From assembly GCA_965242805.1 (NCBI GenBank), contig CBDETD010000002.1:4898001-4962000 (forward strand): 64,000 nt of DNA, written 5' to 3'. The notes beneath the pieces were generated by a model, which was given only the letters and a program-made list of their open reading frames with translations, was not told where the DNA came from and did no database searches. This document shows, piece after piece, positions 34,838 through 42,495 of the stretch (position 1 is its first letter; each line of letters opens with the position of its first letter). This DNA comes from JANQEU01 sp965242805 (lineage in GTDB: Bacteria; Bacteroidota; Bacteroidia; Cytophagales; Cyclobacteriaceae). The translations under genes were made by a program, and so were the position numbers.

Positions 34838-37093
34838 ACTGATCCTGTATTTGATCTTAAACCTAACCTGGTAATTTCTTGGCAATCCGGGGTAGTAATA
34901 CCTTGGTTGACTGCTACCGAATCCAACTGCATTGATGAGCAGCATGGAGGCGTATTTTTCATCAAAGATGTTTGACAAATAATAACTCAAGTCGAGCGAT
35001 AGTCTATCGAAGAATGTCTTCCTCATACCAAAATTCATATTCATCAAATTGTAGGAATTTGCGAAAATCGAGTTATCATCTGTAATTGGGATCTTATCAA
35101 CAAATTGAAAATCCAATTGTCCATATATCAATCTCAGGAAATCAATATCTAAACTGGAGTTAAAGTTGTGCATTGGAACACCGGTCAATTGATTTCCCGA
35201 ATAGTCATTTCCGTCATCCACAAAATCATCAAAGCTGAAATCAGAGAGGGCGTATGCTATATTGGTTGAGACACTAAGGTTATTGAAAGACAATAAATTC
35301 CTTCCCATAGATAGTTCCAGCCCATTGTGAGTGGTCGAACCCGCATTGATCCCAAAAAACTGGTCCTGAACTGTCCTTCTTGTAACAAGTAGGTCCTTTA
35401 TGTTCATCCGATAACCGGTGAATTGATACCTGATGCCCTTAAGGATCCCCTTAATCCCCACCTCAATATTTTGTCCCTTTTCTGGTTTTATATTTTCATT
35501 GATCTCCCCATCTGGATTTAATGTTTCTTCCAGTGATGGTGGAGAGAATCCATAGCTAAGGGAACTATAGATCATGTTGTTTTCCGAAAGATCATATGAA
35601 AACGCAATCCTTGGAGATGGGGTAGGATCGAATTTGTATTCTCCCGATTGGTCCGCCGGACTGATATTTTCGATATCATTCAATTCATACTTTGTGAAGT
35701 TCATATTTAGCCCTCCGGATAGCCTTAATCGTTCCGAGAAGCGGTAATTAACCTGTGTGAATAAATTGATGTAGGATCTGTCTTCCTCCAATTCAGTCAA
35801 TAAAGGTCCTTCGATACTTCCCTGGCCAGGAAAATCCTGATACAAATTGTCATAAGTTCTTTGTTCATAATTGTCACTGAACAATTCCGTCCCCACCAGA
35901 ATCGTGGTATTGTCATCGATTTCATAGATCAATTTGGATCTAAGACCCAGGCTGAATGTCCTTTCTTCCAGGATATTAAATGGCCTCGGTTCGTAATTGT
36001 CACGACCTCCATGAAAAAATGTGGACCTCATGGAAAGTCCATCATTGAAGATATGAGTCCATGAAATCCCGGTGAAGTAGGAAGTGTAATCTTCAAATCC
36101 CCTTGCCAGGTTCCAGAAAAATGCGGCAGACCTGGGATCATTATTGAATTCATCAAAGCTTATGGAACTTGGAATGAAAGCCTTTTGATCGACGAAGTAT
36201 CCAATTAATCTAAATTGATCTTTTTCAAATTTCATTCCATAGGATCCAAACAACGAATTTCTGTCGAACTCATTATTTTCTCGATACCCATCATTTATGA
36301 ATGTTGTGCCCATGATCTGGATGTCCTGTTTTTCAGAATGATGTGTAAATCCCAAGGATTCTTTTAATAGACCAAATGATCCAATGGTCAGATCATTGGA
36401 AACTTCGGTGCTGAATAGCGCTCCGGTCTTTCTCTTGATGTTAAGAACACCACCGATACCACTTCCATACAGGGATGAATTCGGTCCTTTAATTATTTCC
36501 ATTCCACCAATTGCAAATAGATCACTGTCTTCAATTGTTGTTTCTCCGGACCCATTGGTCAGTGGTATTTCTTCAAAATATGCCCTAATCTTATTTGTGG
36601 AAAAAGGTGATCTTGAACCTATACCACGTATGGTTATCCTATTTGTGTTTAGGGCTCCGGAATGCATGTAAATACCTGGTTCCCGGTTCAGCAGATTGGT
36701 GATTATCGTGGGATTGGAAGTTTCAATCGAAGACAATGGTAGATAACCAATTGCTCCTGGGTAGGTAATGATTTCTTCAGGAATCGTAAGTGCACTTACT
36801 TCGATACCTTTCAGCAATATTGGGTCAATTTCCAGCACCACTCTAAAGAATTCAAGTCCCGAAACTTCTAGTGTCCTGGGTTTATAGCCGAGTAATGTGC
36901 ATTGTATTTGGTCGGTTTTGGAGATTTGGAATTCACCGTTCTCATCCGAAATCGTAGAAGAGGAATCAGGCAATGTAATTACTAGTACACCAGGAATTGG
37001 ATTATTTAGTTCGTCAATAACTACACCTGAAATTTCCTGGCCATAGCTCACACAAAACCTCAGAATCAGGATTGTCAATAGACTGTATTTCAT
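34829..37093 (-). CDS. TonB-dependent outer-membrane receptor
   Basis: I start at the ATG at 37093, which begins a good signal peptide (MKYSLLTILILRFCVSYGQ). The 754-residue protein then has a CarboxypepD-reg-like domain (GVVIDELNNPIPGVLVI), a plug with TIRGIGSRSPFSTNKIRAY and IIKGPNSSLYGSGIGGVLNI, and a beta barrel to RFKIKYRISSN. A short IPxxIxxYPGAIG box follows the first domain. It probably imports an iron complex or a similar chelate by the plug pattern, but the substrate is not certain. It is convergent with the lolD-like gene and divergent from the DMT transporter, 85 bases apart. Confidence 0.9.
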   Translation of the reverse strand: MKYSLLTILILRFCVSYGQEISGVVIDELNNPIPGVLVITLPDSSSTISDENGEFQISKTDQIQCTLLGYKPRTLEVSGLEFFRVVLEIDPILLKGIEVSALTIPEEIITYPGAIGYLPLSSIETSNPTIITNLLNREPGIYMHSGALNTNRITIRGIGSRSPFSTNKIRAYFEEIPLTNGSGETTIEDSDLFAIGGMEIIKGPNSSLYGSGIGGVLNIKRKTGALFSTEVSNDLTIGSFGLLKESLGFTHHSEKQDIQIMGTTFINDGYRENNEFDRNSLFGSYGMKFEKDQFRLIGYFVDQKAFIPSSISFDEFNNDPRSAAFFWNLARGFEDYTSYFTGISWTHIFNDGLSMRSTFFHGGRDNYEPRPFNILEERTFSLGLRSKLIYEIDDNTTILVGTELFSDNYEQRTYDNLYQDFPGQGSIEGPLLTELEEDRSYINLFTQVNYRFSERLRLSGGLNMNFTKYELNDIENISPADQSGEYKFDPTPSPRIAFSYDLSENNMIYSSLSYGFSPPSLEETLNPDGEINENIKPEKGQNIEVGIKGILKGIRYQFTGYRMNIKDLLVTRRTVQDQFFGINAGSTTHNGLELSMGRNLLSFNNLSVSTNIAYALSDFSFDDFVDDGNDYSGNQLTGVPMHNFNSSLDIDFLRLIYGQLDFQFVDKIPITDDNSIFANSYNLMNMNFGMRKTFFDRLSLDLSYYLSNIFDEKYASMLLINAVGFGSSQPRYYYPGLPRNYQVRFKIKYRISSN

Positions 37094-37178
37094 ACCACCT
37101 TTTGAAGTCGACCACATTTTAGGGGATAAAGTTGAATAATTATTTCCCAACTTGCGTCCTTATTTTACCTGAACGTTG

Positions 37179-38012
37179 ATGAGTGCCGGTGTCCGATACA
37201 TGTTACTTGCCACCTTCACCTTCGCATTGATGAAGGTATTTGTGAAGGCTATCCCGCATATACCGGCTATTGAGATCATCCTTTTCAGATCTATCATTTC
37301 ATTGTTTATCAGTCTTTTTTTCCTACGCCGTCAACGTGTGAACATATGGGGTAACAATAAACCAATCCTGATTGCGAGAGGGGTGGCAGGCTCCATTTCA
37401 TTGATCCTTTTCTTTTACCTGTTGCATGAAATACCCCTTGCCACAGCTGCTACCCTCCAATACCTGGCTCCAATATTCACAACGGTTATCGGGATATTTG
37501 TTGTCAGGGAAAAAGTCAACCCAATTCAATGGATATTTTTCGCGATCAGTTTTGCGGGAGTTCTGGTTGTTCAGGGATTTGACATCAGGATTTCCCTCTA
37601 TCACCTTGGGATCGGTTTGTCAACTTCATTTTTCATGGGACTTGCCTACAACTTTGTAAGGAAGCTGAATGTGACAGAGCACCCGCTTGTAATTATACTG
37701 TACTTTCCATTGGTGCTATTACCTATTTCAACGGTATGGTCAATTTTTATTTGGGTACCACCGGTAGGTATGGATTGGTTTTATCTGATAATGGTTGGGA
37801 TCTGCACCCAGATTGCACAATTTTTTATGACCAAGTCTTACCAAAGCGCTGAGCTATCCAAAGTTTCAATTTTGAACTACGTCGGAATGATCTATGCATT
37901 GGCTTTTGGCTTTTTCATTTTTGGTGAAACTTTCAATTTCATGACCTATATGGGAATGGGCCTGGTGGTACTTGGGGTCTTGCTGAACGTATTATTCAAA
38001 CGAAAAAAATAG
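37179..38012 (+). CDS. DMT-superfamily (EamA) transporter
   Basis: The 277-residue product has about ten helices in two EamA repeats. The first is SAGVRYMLLATFTFALMKVF to EKVNPIQWIFFAISFAGVLVV, and the second ends FGETFNFMTYMGMGLVVLGVLLN. EamA proteins usually export amino acids or metabolites. The start is ATG at 37179 just after an in-frame TTG. It stands alone on its strand between a divergent TonB receptor and yebC. Confidence 0.9.
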   Translation: MSAGVRYMLLATFTFALMKVFVKAIPHIPAIEIILFRSIISLFISLFFLRRQRVNIWGNNKPILIARGVAGSISLILFFYLLHEIPLATAATLQYLAPIFTTVIGIFVVREKVNPIQWIFFAISFAGVLVVQGFDIRISLYHLGIGLSTSFFMGLAYNFVRKLNVTEHPLVIILYFPLVLLPISTVWSIFIWVPPVGMDWFYLIMVGICTQIAQFFMTKSYQSAELSKVSILNYVGMIYALAFGFFIFGETFNFMTYMGMGLVVLGVLLNVLFKRKK

Positions 38013-38098
38013 TTGCTATAAGAATGATCCTGTTCCTTTGGATTTGGTATATATCACTTTCATAATTTTTCTTTGCCATTTAAATCATTTCAATATCA

Positions 38099-38809
38099 AT
38101 GGGACGAGCATTCGAATATCGACGAGCAGCAAAAGAGAAGAGGTGGGACAAAATGTCCAAAATTTTCCCCAAACTGGCCAAAGCTATCCAGGTAGCGGCG
38201 AGAGATGGTGGAGCTGACCCGGAAATGAATGCTAAACTGCGCACGGCAATTCAAAACGCCAAAGCGGAGAACATGCCCAAGGACAATATCGAAAATGCTA
38301 TTAAAAGAGCGGTAGGAAAGGACGCTGAGGCTTTGCATGAAGTAAATTATGAGGGAAAAGGTCCTCATGGTGTATTGGTTTTCGTAGAATGCATGACAGA
38401 CAATACTAACCGTACGGTTGCCAATGTCAAATCCTACTTTAGCAAATCAGGTGGAGGTTTCGTTCCCTCAGGGTCCCTCGAGTTTATGTTTAATCGCAAA
38501 GCTGTATTCGAATTTGAAAAGACGGAAGACATGTCTCTGGAAGATCTGGAACTCGAATTAATTGATGGAGGACTTGAGGAATTGGACCAGCATGAAGATA
38601 TGATATACGCTTATGCGGATTATATGCAATTTGGTGAGTTAGGGAAGAAACTAGAGGAAATGGGCATCGAGGTAAAAAAGGCTATTCTTAAAAGATTCCC
38701 TACTACTCCTGTCGAATTCTCTGAAGAGCAATTGGAGGAAATAGAAAAGATGCTGGACAAAATTGAGGAGGATGATGATGTTCAGGCAGTTTATACGAAT
38801 ATTGGCTAG
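38099..38809 (+). CDS. yebC: YebC/PmpR-family transcriptional regulator
   Basis: The 236-residue product is a typical YebC: MGRAFEYRRAAKEKRWDKMSK at the start, then KAENMPKDNIENAIKRAVG, GPHGVLVFVECMTDNTNRTV, and the acidic C-terminal region with QLEEIEKMLDKIEEDDDVQAVYTNI. Family members bind DNA as regulators (PmpR) or aid translation at proline stretches (YeeN/YebC, TACO1). The gene is monocistronic. A hairpin at 38841-38864 follows. Confidence 0.95.
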   Translation: MGRAFEYRRAAKEKRWDKMSKIFPKLAKAIQVAARDGGADPEMNAKLRTAIQNAKAENMPKDNIENAIKRAVGKDAEALHEVNYEGKGPHGVLVFVECMTDNTNRTVANVKSYFSKSGGGFVPSGSLEFMFNRKAVFEFEKTEDMSLEDLELELIDGGLEELDQHEDMIYAYADYMQFGELGKKLEEMGIEVKKAILKRFPTTPVEFSEEQLEEIEKMLDKIEEDDDVQAVYTNIG

Positions 38810-38840
38810 TGCATAGTTTCATAGCTCTATAAAATAAAAA

Positions 38841-38864
38841 AGCCCCACTGAATACAGCAGGGCT
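38841..38864 (-). terminator. Terminator downstream of gap
   Basis: AGCCC and GGGCT arms (38841-38845, 38860-38864) enclose a short inner stem; on the minus strand the hairpin is followed by TTTTTTATTTT. It serves gap, and its stem could also stop yebC transcripts. Confidence 0.75.
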
Positions 38865-38884
38865 AATATATGAAATTGGTTAGT

Positions 38885-39892
38885 TTACTTTACTGAGTCC
38901 ATATACTCTAAGAACTCTATCACTTTAGCTGAGTATCCCCATTCGTTGTCATACCAAGAAACAACCTTTACAAATGTATCGGTCAGAGCTATTCCGGCAC
39001 CTGCGTCAAAGATGGAGGTTCTGGCATCACCAATGAAATCGGTAGAAACAACTGCGTCTTCCGTATAGCCTAAGATCCCTTTCATTTCTCCTTCCGAAGC
39101 TTTCTTCATTGCGGCACAAATTTCTTCATAGGTAGCTCCTTTTTCCAGGTTTACTGTAAGGTCAACAACAGACACATCTGCGGTTGGTACTCTCATTGAC
39201 ATACCTGTCAATTTTCCATTCAAGCTGGGTATTACCTTTCCTACAGCCTTTGCTGCTCCTGTTGAGGAAGGGATGATATTTTGGTATGCACCTCGTCCAC
39301 CCCGCCAGTCCTTCATAGAAGGTCCGTCCACAGTTTTTTGAGTTGCAGTGACCGCGTGAACAGTGGTCATCAATCCGTCTTTTATACCAAAGTTGTCGTT
39401 CAGTACTTTGGCGACCGGTGCAAGACAATTGGTGGTACAAGAAGCATTGGACACAAATTGCATGTCGTTGGTGTAGGAAGTGTGATTCACACCCATCACG
39501 AACATTGGAGTGTCATCTTTCGAGGGTGCTGAAAACAATACTTTCCTGGCCCCTGCATCAATGTGACCTTGAGCTTTTTCTTTGGTTAAGAATATACCAG
39601 TACATTCTATCACATACTCTGCTCCGACATCTCCCCATTTCAAATCTGCAGGATTCTTTTCAGCGGTTACACGAATTGTATCTCCATTGACCACTAGGTT
39701 GCCGTCTTTTACTTCTACATCTCCATTGAATCTTCCGTGGGTCGAATCATATTTCAGCATATAAGCCATGTAATCAACATCGATTAGGTCGTTGATTCCT
39801 ACTACCTGAAGGTTTGGTCTTTCTGCTGCAATTCGGAATACCAGTCTTCCGATACGTCCAAATCCATTGATAGCAATTTTAGTTCTTGACAT
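38885..39892 (-). CDS. gap: Type I glyceraldehyde-3-phosphate dehydrogenase
   Basis: The 335-residue enzyme is complete: NAD-binding INGFGRIGRLVFR, catalytic SNASCTTNCLAP (Cys near 154), GRGAYQNIIPSSTGAAKAVGKVIP, and C-terminal SWYDNEWGYSAKVIEF. It oxidises glyceraldehyde-3-phosphate in glycolysis; the reverse in gluconeogenesis is also possible. A near-perfect promoter lies upstream at 39926-39955, fitting a highly expressed gene. Confidence 0.98.
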   Translation of the reverse strand: MSRTKIAINGFGRIGRLVFRIAAERPNLQVVGINDLIDVDYMAYMLKYDSTHGRFNGDVEVKDGNLVVNGDTIRVTAEKNPADLKWGDVGAEYVIECTGIFLTKEKAQGHIDAGARKVLFSAPSKDDTPMFVMGVNHTSYTNDMQFVSNASCTTNCLAPVAKVLNDNFGIKDGLMTTVHAVTATQKTVDGPSMKDWRGGRGAYQNIIPSSTGAAKAVGKVIPSLNGKLTGMSMRVPTADVSVVDLTVNLEKGATYEEICAAMKKASEGEMKGILGYTEDAVVSTDFIGDARTSIFDAGAGIALTDTFVKVVSWYDNEWGYSAKVIEFLEYMDSVK

Positions 39893-39925
39893 GATTAATT
39901 TTTTTGTTCGTTTTTAAAAGAAGTG

Positions 39926-39955
39926 CAAATGTATAACTTCAAAATGTTCCTGCAA
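39926..39955 (-). promoter_or_regulatory. gap promoter, TTG-N19-TACATTTG
   Basis: On the minus strand TTG at 39955-39953 is followed after 19 bases by TACATTTG (39933-39926), an exact match to the Bacteroidota promoter consensus. It lies 34 bases before the gap start codon. Confidence 0.8.
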
Positions 39956-40055
39956 ATTCCCCTATTTTACGAATTGTTAATATGATGACTGTCATTTCAA
40001 CCATTGATTAAAACAATGGGTCTTAGATGAGCGTTTAATACGTAAATCATTCGTG

Positions 40056-40289
40056 ATGTTAACTCTTATCAGACCACCAAAAAGCAAAAATGCTGATGAT
40101 ATTGAGAGGAAGTTGAGGAAACTTCCTGCCGCCTACAATACCATTTACAAAGAGGCATCAGACATCACATATTTAGTTTCTTCCGGACAGGTTTTCCAGG
40201 GAGATGCGATTTCAAAATATCTTTCTAAATATAAAAAGGAACTACGCCAGCTCCAGTATATCCCATCTGACAGCAGGGAAATTGGTTAG
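40056..40289 (+). CDS. Small basic protein, function unknown
   Basis: The ATG at 40056 (MLTLIRPPKSKNADDI) opens 77 codons; an in-frame GTG precedes it. The protein is highly charged and helical (for example DDIERKLRKLPAAYNTIYKEA and YKKELRQLQYIPSD), with no membrane segment and no cysteine. I do not recognise it. It lies between the divergent gap gene and the amidotransferase, 61 bases before the latter, and may be cotranscribed with it. Confidence 0.5.
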   Translation: MLTLIRPPKSKNADDIERKLRKLPAAYNTIYKEASDITYLVSSGQVFQGDAISKYLSKYKKELRQLQYIPSDSREIG

Positions 40290-40350
40290 TCCCTGAATTC
40301 CAAAGCACCAAAAGATTTAGTATTTTGTTATTGGATAATAACACCTTTGG

Positions 40351-41226
40351 ATGTGCCGGTTTACATTTTATCAGGGCGTACCAATTAGGGTAAGTTCTCT
40401 AGTTGCAGAACCAGAACACGCATTAATAAAACAGAGCTTTTCAGCAAAGTTGCGCTTGCAAGGAAACCTGAACGGTGATGGATTCGGATTGGCGTGGTAT
40501 GATAAGAAAGTCAAACCAGATCCGGCAATTTTTAGATCCATCTCCCCGGCTTGGAACAACAGCAATCTCTTAGAGTTGGCAAATATGATTGATAGTAATT
40601 GTATCCTGGCGCATGTTCGTGCTGCCACCCAATCATTCGAAGTTACCGAAGCCAATTGCCATCCTTTCAAATTTGGAAATTATACTTTCATGCATAATGG
40701 GGATATTGGAAGTTTCGACAAACTCAGGAGACCCTTGCTTGGTGAACTTACGGATCCATATTTCCAAATGTTGAAAGGAAATACGGACTCAGAACACCTA
40801 TTTGCTTTGATTATGCAAGAGATAGGGGATCAGTCCAATCATTTGAATGAGGTGATTCTTCAGGACTGTTTGATATCCGCTCTGGGAAAACTTGAATCTT
40901 TGAGAGACCAGATCGGACTCAAGGATCATTGTCATATAAATGCAGTTTTGACGAATGGTTACATAAGCTTAATTGTGAGATATGCTGCAGGCGATATGAC
41001 CAATGCCCCTTCATTGTTCTTCAACTCAGGGAACCGTTATGAGTGCAAAGATGGCGTGTGCTACATGGTGGATCCAGGATATGAGACTAAATCGGTTATA
41101 GTGAGTTCTGAACCATTGAGTAATGATCAAGGATGGCAAGAGGTACCTACTAATACAATCATGGTTGTGAGGGATGGGAAGATAGTTATCAAAAACACAG
41201 AGATCAATTTGAGCCTTGTTGAATGA
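40351..41226 (+). CDS. Class II glutamine amidotransferase (YafJ/GATase_6 family)
   Basis: After loss of Met1 the catalytic Cys2 starts the 291-residue protein (MCRFTFYQGVP). Other family residues are NGDGFGLAWYD, HVRAATQ, the ammonia-site FMHNGDIGSF (Asn-Gly), and GNTDSEHLFAL (Asp). No synthase domain is fused, so it acts as a stand-alone amidotransferase or, like EgtC, as a gamma-glutamyl amidohydrolase; the substrate is unknown. There is no ergothioneine gene here. The neighbours give no hint. Confidence 0.88.
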   Translation: MCRFTFYQGVPIRVSSLVAEPEHALIKQSFSAKLRLQGNLNGDGFGLAWYDKKVKPDPAIFRSISPAWNNSNLLELANMIDSNCILAHVRAATQSFEVTEANCHPFKFGNYTFMHNGDIGSFDKLRRPLLGELTDPYFQMLKGNTDSEHLFALIMQEIGDQSNHLNEVILQDCLISALGKLESLRDQIGLKDHCHINAVLTNGYISLIVRYAAGDMTNAPSLFFNSGNRYECKDGVCYMVDPGYETKSVIVSSEPLSNDQGWQEVPTNTIMVVRDGKIVIKNTEINLSLVE

Positions 41227-41315
41227 GGTAATTGTACATCGTGATTGTTTGATAACAGAATAAAGTATATCCATCTATTTTTTATTTCAAATCATGCTTT
41301 CCATTTGAGTTAGTC

Positions 41316-42068
41316 TTGACCCTGTCATTAATGACAGGACTGTATTCCTGCGGGGAACAGGAATTGGATTGCTCATCATCTGAATTTTCAGCTACAATAA
41401 CAGGTAAGAAAGTCGCCAGTTGCGGTATTTCTGATGGTGAATTAAGAATAATGGCTAGTGGGTTATCACCTTTCACATTTACCATTCAGGGTATTGAAAG
41501 CAATGAGTCTGGTGTTTTCACAGACCTTTCCCCTGGTGAATATGAAATCTTAATAACGGATCGGAATGGTTGTATTGTGACAATTATAGAAACTATTGAA
41601 GAGGAGGAGGGTGTGATGATTGAAGTAGTCGATGTTCAACCATCAGGATGCGCAGAAAGCCAGGGAAAGATTACAGTGAGTGCCGAATCAGGAGAACCAC
41701 CTTTTCAGTATAAGCTGGATAATGAACCTTTTCAAACAAGTCCTACATTTTCCAATCTCGAAGCGAATGTCTACCATATTTCCATCCTTGATTCAGACAG
41801 CTGTCAGACTACTCAAAAAATTCAGGTTTTGTCCGGAGTCAGTCTGGAGCTGGATGTACTTCCAATAGTTACCAAGGAATGCTCGACAATCGGATGTCAT
41901 GACGGCACAACACCCCCGAGATTGGTTTCAAACCGAGATATTGTCAGAAATGCACAGCCCATTATAGATTTCTCCAGTTCTGGGACTATGCCTCCGGACG
42001 CACCTCTAACTTTAGAGGAGATCACCAAGATCGGATGTTGGGTTACGGATGATGCTCCAGACAATTGA
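41316..42068 (+). CDS. Lipoprotein with SprB-like repeats and CX4CH cytochrome-like C-terminal domain
   Basis: The start is uncertain: TTG at 41316 gives a short signal (LMTGLYSC lipobox), and no ATG lies upstream in frame. Two SprB-type beta repeats follow: ISDGELRIMASGLSPFTFTI to FTDLSPGEYEILITDRNGC, and QGKITVSAESGEPPFQYKLD to NLEANVYHISILDSDSC. The C-terminal part has ECSTIGCHDGTTPP and TMPPDAPLTLEEITKIGCW; this pattern resembles a cytochrome c-like domain of planctomycete/Bacteroidota lipoproteins with the variant haem motif CX4CH. A surface electron-carrier or haem-binding role is inferred. It stands alone. Confidence 0.6.
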   Translation: MTLSLMTGLYSCGEQELDCSSSEFSATITGKKVASCGISDGELRIMASGLSPFTFTIQGIESNESGVFTDLSPGEYEILITDRNGCIVTIIETIEEEEGVMIEVVDVQPSGCAESQGKITVSAESGEPPFQYKLDNEPFQTSPTFSNLEANVYHISILDSDSCQTTQKIQVLSGVSLELDVLPIVTKECSTIGCHDGTTPPRLVSNRDIVRNAQPIIDFSSSGTMPPDAPLTLEEITKIGCWVTDDAPDN

Positions 42069-42086
42069 AATAAGAGCACTAAGATT

Positions 42087-42148
42087 TTACTGACAAAAGT
42101 AAACTTTATAAAGATCTCTCCGTATATTACTGACAAAAATAAATTTAA
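42087..42148. promoter_or_regulatory. Direct repeats before padR, probable operator
   Basis: TTACTGACAAAAGTAAAC (42087-42104) and TTACTGACAAAAATAAAT (42127-42144) are 16 of 18 identical and 40 bases apart, on the same face of the helix. The second one ends seven bases before the padR ATG, as an autoregulatory operator would. Confidence 0.5.
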
Positions 42149-42150
42149 TC

Positions 42151-42495
42151 ATGGGACGAACCCATATCGGTGAATTCGAGGAACTGGTTTTATTGACTGT
42201 TGGTGTCCTTTACAAGGATGCCTATGCGGTCGCAATTACCAAGGAAATCGAAAAACAGTCAGGTAGAAAAGTAAATGTCAGTGCTGTTCATAAATCATTA
42301 TATCGTCTTGAAAAGAAGGGAATGCTTTCCTCTACCCTTGGTGAACCCGAGTCCAAGAGGGGAGGTAAAAGAAAACGACTCTTTTCCATTACAACTTTCG
42401 GAAAGACCATAATTGATGAGAATATTGAATTGCGAACTCGTTTGAGAAATCAAATCCCGGAGGTTGCATTCAAAACCAATATAGTGATCAGTTGA
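42151..42495 (+). CDS. PadR-family transcriptional regulator
   Basis: The 114-residue protein is a short PadR: GEFEELVLLTVGVLYKDAYAVAITKEIE, the winged helix VNVSAVHKSLYRLEKKGMLSS, and the wing GEPESKRGGKRKRLFSITTFGK. Its stop TGA at 42493-42495 overlaps the TTG start of the permease gene (TTGA). In Bacteroidota PadR-like regulators commonly control the FtsX permease behind them. Candidate operators sit upstream at 42087-42148. Confidence 0.92.
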   Translation: MGRTHIGEFEELVLLTVGVLYKDAYAVAITKEIEKQSGRKVNVSAVHKSLYRLEKKGMLSSTLGEPESKRGGKRKRLFSITTFGKTIIDENIELRTRLRNQIPEVAFKTNIVIS

